In this document: positions 46,777-57,800 of the stretch, in pieces
How the letters are laid out: each line of letters starts with the position of its first letter
How positions within the stretch are numbered: position 1 is the first letter of the stretch
NCBI RefSeq assembly: GCF_029227915.1
Contig: NC_079888.1
Location: forward strand, 19,198,001-19,262,000
Origin: Hydractinia symbiolongicarpus
Taxonomy: Eukaryota > Cnidaria > Hydrozoa > Anthoathecata > Hydractiniidae
Reading direction: 5' to 3'
DNA length: 64,000 nucleotides
Notes under the pieces: model-generated
The model's database searches: none
The model's input: the letters and a program-made list of their open reading frames with translations, nothing else
What the model was told of the DNA's origin: nothing
Position numbers and translations under genes: made by a program

Positions 46777-49700
46777 TCAAACTTTATTTTTTGTCTCACT
46801 CAGCTCTTCTTTTTTGTCTTCGTTGTCTAATACGTCTTCTTCCTCTTCTTCTTCTTCCTCTGAGAGGATTTCCTCCTTTGGTATTATTTTATCACTAGAT
46901 TCACTCTCCTGCTGGTCAGAGTTTTTGGAATTCTTTGTGGTGGATTGCTCGCTTTCTATTTTCGATTTTTCATCCGAACTAGAAACTTTTCGCCAGTCTC
47001 CTCGAAAACCACGTGCAAAGGGATTGCTTGCGATTTTTAATTGTGTTATCTGAAATAGCATACATTAGCATACATTAGCATACATTAAGAGTTTGTGCCC
47101 CGATCATTCTAGTCATAAGAACTTGAATTGACCAAACTGTGAAAGCTATCCGAGTTTCTTGATTGGTAAACATAATGCAAAAGTAACTCGAAATATTATT
47201 TTCGCGCCTACGTTTTAGCAAAACAACAGCGGAAAAGAAGCCCTGGGTGACCGAGATCCAAAATTGGATTTAGAAAAACTATCCGGGATTCTTGATTGGG
47301 AGAGGTAATGCAAAACTACCACAAAACTTATTTTCACGCCTACGTTTTATTAAAACAGCAACAGAAAAGAAGCCCTGGGTGATCCAGAATTAAATTTTTA
47401 AAAGCAATACTTCCAACTCACCTGACTGTTTTGATATGCTGTCACCGCAATAAACTGTGTTTGAAGGAAGACGAATTCTTTTCGACATCCGATTCGTAAC
47501 AATTCAATTGGATCAATATGTAAAGGAAGAGCCCCGTTCCAATAGATGATATGAATACGAGGCTGGTATTTGTGCATAGATTGCATAAGTATCTAAGCAA
47601 ATGTAAACGAGGTCTCGTAAGGAAAGAAAAACTGAACTGAACTGCAAACAATAACAACAACAATAACAACATAACAACTTAAGGTTGGTTTCCGTTAACA
47701 TTAAAATTGTTGAACTGTTAACAAAACGCGACAAGAGATATTGCACAACAATTACGAACATCAATGAAAATCGACCTCAAAACAACAACAACAACAACAA
47801 CAGCGACAGTAATTCTCTTTAAGCAACAAAAATCAATTTTTTTGGGTGTGATGTGCAACCTGGTAGACATCGTATAATTTAAAAAAAAATCAAGTTCAAG
47901 AATAAAACACAATTAAAACAGTGAATTTCTACTCACGTGTCCTCTTTTATCTCTAATATTATTGGTTAATTTGCAGCGTGTAAAATCAATCGTATTTCTC
48001 ATCCACTCCTCCCCAGTTGCGGGAGATTCTGGATGTACATACACTCTCCCTGGGGTGGGCGTAGTTTCTTTGCAAGCGATTAACCACTGCGAAGATTCAT
48101 ATTCGTATTTATAACGATAGTGATCTGCGGGAGAAAAGTCTACAATGATAACGTATGACGCTTTTGGATCCATACCCGTGACGTGAATTTGTAACGTTGG
48201 GAACATACGTCTAAAGATACGGCGTCGGGTTGTAACAAACGTCACGAATTTTGGAAGGTAGGGTTTCGTAAAATGTAGGAGTAAAGGAGATTAAAACCTT
48301 TTTTTTATCATGCTAAAAATAGGGTTCAAGTTATTCGAGAACAAAATGTGTTTTAGGAAAGCGAGTTTTCAAAACAGACAAGAACATAAAAATAAGCCTT
48401 GTATAAAAGGCGGAACGGGACGATTGCTAGGACCGGATGTTTGCCAGATCCGTCTTCAATCATTAATTATACTAAATATATATTTGTGTTTATATTAAAA
48501 ATATTTTTCCATAGATAATTTTGTCTCGTCGCGGCTAAGCGGGATCCTGGCTCGGACGGGACATTTTTTCCATGTAAACATACAATTAAAAAAAAATCCT
48601 GAAAATTTTTTTCCATTCCAAGGCGGGACAGAATCATCCCGGTAAACGTCCTGTCCTCGCAAACGTCCCTACCCGTCTCTAACGTAAACAACTTTTATTA
48701 CGCTAAAAAAATCGTTCGAATTATTTGATAACACTGGCTACGTCATACGAAAGGGTTGCCTAATATTTGAAGAAAATTGTGGTTCTTTTTTTGCGACGGA
48801 ATTGAGGTCTTCAATGGACTTAACAAACTTGAGAAGAAAAAAAGTTTTCCGTTTTGTTTCTTTAATAACCTGAGTTAAAACCGAAACAATATTTCAACGC
48901 ATCTCTTTGAATCACCAATCAATTGATCTAGGGTTGTTTATAAATGCAATGTCAAAATCGCTAAGGTATCGTCAATTAGCGTACGCTTTTCAAATTGTGA
49001 GTCGCCCTTTGATTCCAAAGATGAATTAAAAACTCTATTTTTCATCCTTTAATTTTTCCATAAAACTAAGTCATAAAGCAAAAATCCCACACTTATTTAT
49101 TTTGGAGAATTAACTATCTCTATACTCGAATTTTAATTTTGCTATGATAAACATAACAGGCCTGTTTCCATTTGACTGTATTTGCCGCCATAATGCAAAA
49201 AGCTCACGAGTTTTTAGTTAGCACGTGCGCACAGTCAAATGGAATGTGCTTTAATAATAATAATACCAATATAAAAAATAAAGAATACCTTCCAATACGG
49301 GTTAAAATCATTTCCGTTCCATTCTTATAAAAATCGTCCCACAACTCTTTTGACTCTAACTTCATATCCACCTTCCTTAAATATGACTGAAACCAAGGAT
49401 GGTCCGGTGAAAACGAAGGAGGCGGAATGGACACCGGACTTGCCATTATTGACTTACCCGCCATGTTTGTTTTACGTATCTTTGCTTTACGCGAAGCGGT
49501 ATTGTCTTTTTTACAGTCCTTTGACTGTAGCGGAAAATGAAATGGGACCGGATACATTACCTCGGCTGGCCTTTTAAGCGTATTGGGAATGTGTGGTATG
49601 ATGATTGGTTGAATTGAGGTCGCCGGAACTAGTGTTTCGTTCGGTTTAGACACCGGGGTAACAGTTTCTTTTGCCTGTTCTGGTAAATAATGAAGAGGTA

Positions 49701-51277
49701 TTAAATGTGTGCCGAATCTTATCGGAAATTCAGAGCCAACCGGAATATTCGCCGGTCTGTATTGCATCATATGAACAGGAGTAGTAAAAGTAGCTGACAT
49801 CTGCACCGGCGGAGAAGCAACACGTACTGCATGACCGGGGATGTTATACGCCGGCATGAAATTAAATTCACTAACTGGGATCATCTGGACCGGATTGAAA
49901 TTTTCTACCGGTAATGCGCAGTTTTTACTATCTTCTTTTTGCGTGATATTTCGAGGTTCGACTTCTAACCCTTTAGATATAACAGAAGCGGTCTTTTGAA
50001 CCGATTCAGTTTTCGTAGTTTCTGAATAAGTCTGTTGCATATCTGTCGTAGACACCACTTCACGTTTCTCATTTTCCGGTATAACGGACGTTTTTATCCA
50101 ATGAATGACATCCATTTTCGGGAACATGGTGCAAGTCTCAGAAATTTCCGCAGTTGTAACCTTCTCCTCCTTTGAGCTATTTGATGTTGTTTCTAAATTT
50201 GTGAAAACAAAAAACGTTTCCAATCTTATTTTCATCTGAGTAACTAGGAGGAGCAGTACAGGATTCTCGAAAATAAATAAGTCGTAACCCGTAAAAATCC
50301 ATGCAAATTCACCCGAAAAAATATTAGATACAATACATAAGCTGTGCTATGTCAGCATGCCTTGTTTCAGGTTGGCTAAGCACGCTGTGTCGGACCAGGC
50401 CTAGTCGAACTGTGTTGCACTAAAATTCCCAACATGGTATTGCATTTAACATACTTGGTAAATAAGTTAAATTTACGTTATGCACATGCTACAGCACGAC
50501 AGAGTACGGCATTTGGTTTTGTCTAATCGAGCGTTGCCGTGCGGCACAGGCCGACTTTTCGACGACTGAGTTCGATATTGTTTTTTTAAGCTGTGCCGAA
50601 CCGCACTTATTAAAATTTTCTGACAACGTGCCATAGAGATGGGAGAAGAGATGGATTTACAACGAACAAATTCAACCCAAAATCGCTGTAGTTTCACCGT
50701 TGTACAAGGCGGGAGAGATTTCTTCTAAAAATGATCGTTACTTAAGCTATCCTGCAATTTTTCATTTCCTCAAATTAGGTGCTTTGTTGACTTTACCTCG
50801 TGCGTTTGACTGATGACTTTTAGTCCTTCAGCTAAGGTGTTCCGTACTACTCTTCATAATTATTTTCCTATATTTTTCATCGCTTAACGCTCTTTAAAGA
50901 TTTTAACTTTTTGATATAGCCCACAAAACTAGCAATTTTGCTTCAGTTTTTACATTTTTTACCCATACTTCTAAATATTCCTAGTTTCTACTAAATCGTA
51001 GAACCTTCGTATCACACTCTTCCCCGCAGAGCAAATCATTCGTGTTTGTCAGGACAGCACAAATAAAACGTTTGTCACAAGGGTCAAATATTAAGTGCCG
51101 TCATCCATAAAGATTTCAGGGATAAGGAGTGGGGTAAGATGGGTTCTAAAAAGGGTGGGGGAGGGTTCTAAAAAAGTGGTCTTTATTTTAAAATACAACA
51201 CGAAATATAACTGGACTACATAAAACTAAATTACCTCTTTCTAGAATAATAGAGTCGGTGTCGTGCGGCGTTTCCAT
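46777..51277 (-). CDS. Divergent T-box transcription factor, complete, 5 coding exons
   Basis: Sequence-specific nuclear transcription factor. Exons (minus strand): 51277-51235, 50192-49289, 48210-47937, 47592-47422, 47049-46777, summing to 1665 nt, 554 residues, in frame. The start METPHDTD is in a short exon whose phase joins exactly to the next. Residues 15-288 are low-complexity, rich in Pro/Thr/Val, without a known domain. The T-box is about 289-483: VDMKLESKELWDDFY, MILTRIGRRMFP, GRVYVHPESPATGEEWM, KLTNN, MHKYQPRIHII, QFIAVTAYQNSQITQLKI, NPFARGFRGDW. A short acidic Ser/Glu tail with an eight-Glu run ends the protein. Features of several subfamilies are mixed (HKYQPR as in Tbx20/15, QFIAVTAYQN as in Brachyury), so I do not assign it. 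AATAAA at about 46565 (minus) may be the polyadenylation signal. Confidence 0.94.
47056..47087 (+). repeat. 10-bp tandem repeat, three copies
   Basis: TAGCATACAT repeated three times, immediately upstream (minus-strand sense) of the last T-box exon's acceptor, so it occupies the branch-point region. Confidence 0.9.
47146..47400 (+). repeat. 133-bp tandem duplication in T-box intron 4
   Basis: Two diverged copies start with CTATCCG at 47146 and 47279. Shared words are TTCTTGATTGG, TAATGCAAAA, CGCCTACGTTTTA and AAAAGAAGCCCTGGGTGA. Confidence 0.85.
49165..49244. repeat. 80-bp foldback beside T-box exon 2
   Basis: TTTCCATTTGACTGT (49165-49179) and its inverse ACAGTCAAATGGAA (49231-49244) form 14-bp perfect arms. 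It lies 44 bp inside the intron from the exon 2 donor. Confidence 0.75.
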
Positions 51278-51325
51278 GGAACCTGCTTGTTTGACGTGAT
51301 CTAAAAATGAAGAGTGGAGCATTTT
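51278..51325 (-). promoter_or_regulatory. 3' splice site 23 nt upstream of the T-box start codon
   Basis: Minus strand: a pyrimidine-rich stretch CTCCACTCTTCATTTTTAG ends at 51301 and the ATG begins at 51277. The SFMBT stop codon is only about 570 bp further upstream. Confidence 0.6.
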
Positions 51326-51869
51326 TAGAATAACGTCACAAGAAGGCTCCATAGACACGACAGCCGACTAAAAAACGTCTCATAATATTATATACATCTA
51401 CAAACGATACTGGTACACATTATACAATAAGTTTGAAGTTGGTATGAACACAACACTACATAAGAAATGCTCCACTACTTAAAGCTACCATTTTAGATGT
51501 AAGCGAATGTCAAATTGGAGGAGTAACAGAAAAGCGGGAACGTTGTTACAGGTAAACAAAATTAGTTGATTTGATTCAACAAGCTGATTTTTCGGTCGCT
51601 GTATCAAAAATTATAAAAAACAAAAGAACAGTATCTTTTAAACCAATCACCGCAGTCAAAACATTACGCCACGTTATGCGGTTGCAAGTTTGCTGAAAAT
51701 CCACCTGAATGGTGTAAGCCATCGCAGGATAGCGATAAAAAAAGGACGGAGAAGAGTAGGAGAGAAAGCAAATTTAAATAAAATTTCATATGATCTAATT
51801 TACGGAACAGGAAATTTTACAGAATACATGCAAAGTATATATATATAAATAAATATACATCTCAACGCA
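51303..51869. other. Short spacer between SFMBT stop codon and T-box leader
   Basis: About 570 bp that must hold the SFMBT 3' end and, unless the T-box 5' UTR has a distant first exon, the T-box promoter as well. No convincing AATAAA for SFMBT was found close to the stop. Confidence 0.5.
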
Positions 51870-54800
51870 TTAGTTTTGCAATTTGGATAAAGCCTTGTTC
51901 TTACTGTTCAGATAGGCGTCATTGACAAGTTGTTGTAACGTAAATATGTAATCATGAATTTTCATTGCGTTTCCGAGATGCACGCCGAGAATGTGGTGGA
52001 TCTCCTGCACGGTGAGTAAAAGAAGAGAATGGCCGTCAACCTCCTAGAAAATAATTTATAAAGATATACATCATTGACATACATATGGAAGAAATACAAA
52101 GCTGCAAAAAAATATCAAGCTGTTGGTCAAGAGTGTTTCTTTCATTCTGCTGCAATTTCATTTGCGAAAGTTTCTTAATTAACGTCTTTATGAAGTTTGA
52201 GTTTCATTGAGATAAATGAAATCACATTTTATGTATTTGATTGGAAGGTTTGGAGGAAAACGTGCTCAAGAAACACTTGCTTTGTTCTTATGCCTCCAAA
52301 TATAGAAATTATATAGACATCAAATTTGAATATCATTAAACTGTTCTTTAAATGGGGTTGTACAGAGTTTCTTATAAAACGATTTCTTGTTAACAAAAAG
52401 GAAGAAGTAGTGGGAAATATTTGACAACGAACCTGATCGTAGAACAGCTTGGCATACTTCTCTTCCCCAGCCGTCGTGATAAAAGATGCAACGTGTTTTT
52501 TAGTCCAAACTAATGGATTTTTGGGTAAATCTTTGCAGATGTTTCGTACTTTAACGAAACGATGTCTCATTATCTCGTCCAGTCCTGGGTGCGAGCGTGC
52601 CATGTTGGACAACGTATGCATGTCTTCCACATTAGTGGCAGCCATGTTGGCCGTTTGTGAATTTGTTGGCCGATTTGGAGTAAATACATGGTCAGTTTGT
52701 AACGCTTTGCCCAGCTTAAGGATAATTTTACTTTTATCGCCTCGCTTTGTCACGATTTTTTCCACAATACGGTAATCGCCCTTGCCGGGAATTTTTATGG
52801 AGTTATCTTGAGTGGCAACTTTCGTATCGACAATGAGTGTGCTTTCCTCGTCGTCTCCCATATCATCACATAGATCAATCACAGTTTTGGCAGCATCCTG
52901 TTTATGCGGCTTCTCTCGATTAATAGACTGACTTGGTTGTTCAGTTTTTTTGGATTTGCTTTGCTTGTATTGATCAAGCAAATGAGATTTGGTCTGCGAA
53001 CGGCGAGTAGCACGAAGCATAGCAACAACACTGTTCAGTGAACGCCTTTCGCGACTTGAGTTTGGCGACAGTAAATAGTCGACATCGCTCCCTTGGTTGC
53101 CGTCGTTGTCGTGAAGGTTTTTCTCAAACATTTCATCTTCCTTTTTACTAAGATCGTTTGGTTTGACGCGAATAAAACTTAAAAAACTTAAATCTGCTGC
53201 CGAGTATTTACACGGATCATTGTCTTCTGTTTTAGATTTATCCACATCATCGTCGTCATCGTCAATAGTTACAACTTCAGCCGGAAGACGTCCGTCGGCG
53301 TCAAGATGGAAATGACGTTTAATACTCTCTTCTGAGTTGTACTCTTCAGCGAGTCGATTTATACAAACGATTGCAATTGACGTGTCGGTTGTCGTATCGT
53401 TTTTGTCATCGTACGTCACTCGGTTTCTTGAAACCCCACGACGACCTTTTAAATAGTGACGCGACTTTTGCCGTTTTTCTTTTGGTTTATCTTTCTTTGA
53501 ATCTTTCGCGTCGGAGCTTTTGTCGTGTAATTTTCCCTTACGTAAAACTTCGAGACGATTTTTACGCGTAGCAGTGTGTCTAGAAAGAAAAGGAGTAAAC
53601 ACTACACTAAATCAGAAGTTTTCTGAAAAAAGCGCGGGGGCGATATATATCCGCGATATATAAATAATACCAAAGTAAACAGATAATTTTTCCAGAGTCC
53701 TCGAAAGAGCAACTTTTACATCGATGATGCTAGTTTTAAACTTCGAACGTCGGAAAAACTACATGTATTTCAAATGTTGTGTGACGCAGACACAGATTTA
53801 AGCGCGAATTAAATAACATATTTACAAAAATTTACACGCCTCAGAAAAAGTTTTGCAAATATCCTTCTCAAAAATGTTTAAGGTAAATGCACCGTTACTG
53901 TGAGCGCTACTGATGTTTCTTCTCAAAAATGATTTGATTTAATTTCGTGCGAACTGTAAAAGTTTCAGTGGGAGCAGCTTCTTTTTTTTCCGAGGTTAAG
54001 TAACAATCACACGTTACGTCACACGTACTTAAGCAAAGCTCCATAGTGATTGGTCAATAAACAAACAAACGTTGGAAAGGGAAACAACAACGCTTATCAA
54101 TGGGAGAGCGATCTCAATTGCTCCCGCAAAGACTCGCAAAATTCTAAGAAATGAGAAACTACCTGAGCCATTAATTGCTCCCTACATTCCATCACAATTT
54201 TGTCTGGCTGAACAATATGAATTCATCTCACATGGAAATTAATATTATTTTTCTTATTATTTGCAGTAAAAAATAACCGAAATATATATAAAAAAAGATA
54301 AGATAAAATAGATAAAAAAGATTTTATAATAAAATATGCGTTTATAAACTTATTCAATTTATTAAGATCGTTCGCCCAGTCTAAATTAATATAACCTTGG
54401 GCGAGCGATTTGTTGCTTGAGTGTTATTTACTGATAGGCTTGCGGGGTAAAAATAAGGATGGACTTCATCGCAGATGCTAAATATGTTACTCGTGAAACG
54501 TATTTTAAAAAGTTTATACGCCTTATTGTACATGTCACACGTATTGTACAAAAAACTTCAACTGATTGGTTAATATCTATCTAAAGAACAGCTTCTCATT
54601 GGCTAAATAACAATGGTAGTTATGACCACGGATGATTAATTGTTAACCTTGCGTCTAAATTAAATCTCTGGTAGCGCTTAATTAGCAAAAAAAATATGTA
54701 TTGAAGTGATTTGAGACATAAATTACAATCGACTTGTGAAAATATAATTAAAAACGTTGTTCAGTTCAAAGTTTGGCATTTTCTTTAGTTTTGCGGAAAA

Positions 54801-57800
54801 CCACGACCCCCTGAATGTACGGCATTTAATAATAAAATCAGGAGGTGCAGGAGTTATAGAAGCAAAAGTGCTAAGGGATAAAATGATAGATTTTTCGAAA
54901 TTCGAAAAAAAACAAAATAACAAAACAAACAAAAACAAACAACAACAACAACAACAACAATAATAATAAAAAAGCTTTTCTCCCCATTTTTAACTTCTTA
55001 GTAAACCCAAAAAAAAAACACCAAAAAAACAAAGAAACGATATAAACAAATATGTTGATTGAATAAAATAAACAAACAAACAAACACGGAAATCAAATTA
55101 CCTTAAACTTGATATTCGATTCTTCTGTTCCAAAGCTAGAAGAACGAAAAAAAAACCAAATTGAACAAACTTTTTACTTGCAGTGAGGGAATGATGTAAA
55201 CATTGATCCTTCTGATATGAAGTAATTATTTAAATTGTCACGCTCTAATAAACAGACAACAAAAAGGTGTTAATTAACTGATCGAGACAAAACACAAGTT
55301 AAAAACAGCTTCAGAAGTCAATAACAACATAGACAATTAAAAAGTAACAGCGGGGGAGAGTCAGTGGGGGGAGTGTTTATACATTTCCTTATCAGTTTCG
55401 ACAAGTGTGAATTCTGAAAAATAGTAAAATCTTGTAGAAACGTGTAAAATAAAAAAACCCTGTCCTATGTTCTGTTGAATGGAGAAAGAGGCGCAACAAA
55501 TTATTCGTTTTATAAATTTCACCCATTGAAATTTTTTTTGCAGTAGCTACAGTATAGAATCACACTTGCTAACTCTGTGTTGTAAACCACAAAATATATT
55601 AAAACTACGACTTAATTAAAAAAGATTCCAAACTTTCAACTCACTTTCAGCAATAGATAATAAAAAAATCGGCATTTTATACACCTGGATAATTTCTATC
55701 AACAACATCCATACATGATAGGAAAAAGAACAAAGTTTTATTCCGGTAATGGCATCATCGATTAACAACTGCAGTGTTTCGACAAGCTTCTGTAAGACAA
55801 TCTCTTTATACAACTGCAGTGTTTCAACAAGCTTCTGTCGGACAGTCTCTTTTATGAGGATTGATTAATCGTTTTGACAAGTTACATAAAAGAACTGTCA
55901 ACTCTATTGTGATTACAACAACAACAACTTCGAATACACAGATTAACAGATCAATAGAGTACCATGTCTAACTTGTTAAATCTAATGATGCGGAAAGTAC
56001 CGTTGCTATTGGAAACAATCCCAGTTACGAGAGTTATTAATAATCGAGTCAAACGCTGCATTTTATAACGGGAATTATTTGCAATGTCAAAAGGTTGCAG
56101 CAAATCTAGATTTTAGTAACAGTTTGTTTGCTTTGGAATGAAAAAGTCTTAAATAAATATTTTCCCAAATTTCAACCTGCAAACATCAAGAATTATTGGA
56201 CATTGCTCAAAACGATGGATAGTCCATATAATTGTACATTTTTGAGTACGAAATTCTGATTTTCTTGGGGTTTCTTCATTTAATTACGTATTTCAAAAAT
56301 TTTTGATTTTTTCAGTACATTCTTGCTAATTGTTCTCTCCCTGTGCACAATTCGAAAATATTCTAAAATTTGCAATAACTAATAAGCTGAGGCGCCTTAA
56401 AAACCGCTTTATCTTGTAGGAAATTCAGTCTACTTTCATAAATGTCGATCATGAGTGTCGGTAGATTTTTAGATATAGCTTTTAATAGTAACCCAGACTA
56501 ACCGCTCTGCTGCTGGTAGAAGGGAATGAAAAGCATAGACCAATGAAAAAACACCTACTGTTTGGTCTTGGCCATTGCAGTTCATGTCCGGTTGCTTCAC
56601 ACCATCCAACAGGAAAAATGTCATGCGAATCAACATGAAACACCTGATCACTGCGCGTATCACCATCAATGTTCAACCAAATATGGCGTCCAACTACTTT
56701 TGAAATAGTACTGACGCATATATTTCCTCTGTTTTCTTTATCAACAGCTTCCAACTTCATTCCCACTTCTAGCTTTACATCGTCATATATCTGAAATATA
56801 TCCATTTTAAGGTGACAAGAGATTTTTTAAATACTACACCACCAGCAACACATAACAATGAATATAGTACAACAATAACAATAACAACAACAATTGCAAT
56901 CTTATTAAAAAAAGCTGGACAGCACCACAATCACCTATTTCATCACAGAAAATATTCGATGCAAGAAATGCATGTTCAGATTGTCAACAAGAATATATTA
57001 CTATAAACTAAATAACCTCAGGAGTAAAGAATGGAGATTCAGACCAAAACAAGCACAATTCATCATATTGCAAATACTTAAAAACAAGTTGATAGAGACT
57101 TTAGTAGTATTTAAAAAAAATCATACAGAAATGTAATTGGGTTATAAAAACCTAAATGATATTTAATTTAAAAGAAAACTAAAGGCACGAGTTCCTTATG
57201 ATTACCAACATGATGAGGTGACAAAACAGGAAGCTGTAATGATAATATGCAAATTACCTGTGCAAAAAATGACTCAGGAATGGGTTCTGACTTTGTATAC
57301 TTTAAATATCCATCCCAGGTAAATTTCCCAATGTAACCTGAAAGATAAACATTGTTTACTTTTTAAACTGGATATCTCAAGTTTACTAAATTAAACAACT
57401 CACATAACAAAGAAATAGCAGTTTGTAGTGGAGGTAAACTACTAAGAGAAAACAAGCCCTACCTTTTGGTTGGTGCAATGTGACACCGTTCCGTGTGCAA
57501 AAACCAATGGGAAAAATGCAAGGTGAGTTTCTATGTGCCACGAAAGAGTTCAAAATCAAATCATCTTGTGTCGACAAAAGATTATCTACTTTCACAAGAA
57601 AATAATAGTTGTCGAAAATACGTGCCACAGAGGCGACATATATGGATGTTGGGTCGTTGGGATGGAGGGCTTCAAGTTTCATGCCCAAACGTAGATTATG
57701 CTCTATCTTGTTCGGCCAGCCCTGTTCATGAAATTATAAGAGAAATGAAACAACTATAGGAAAAAAAAGGGGGAAACAAATAAGAATAAAGTATAAATTT

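Noticed and set aside
46739-47053. Serine-rich plus-strand frame
   Set aside because: It is the antisense of the acidic Ser/Glu tail of the T-box protein.
50473-50697. Candidate first exon for the T-box gene
   Set aside because: A better exon exists at 51277-51235, with ATG and exact phase match to 50192; this frame does not join in phase.
55616-55813. Minus-strand frame as a possible SLED-domain exon of SFMBT
   Set aside because: No similarity to the SLED pattern, and it partly consists of the 45-bp duplication.
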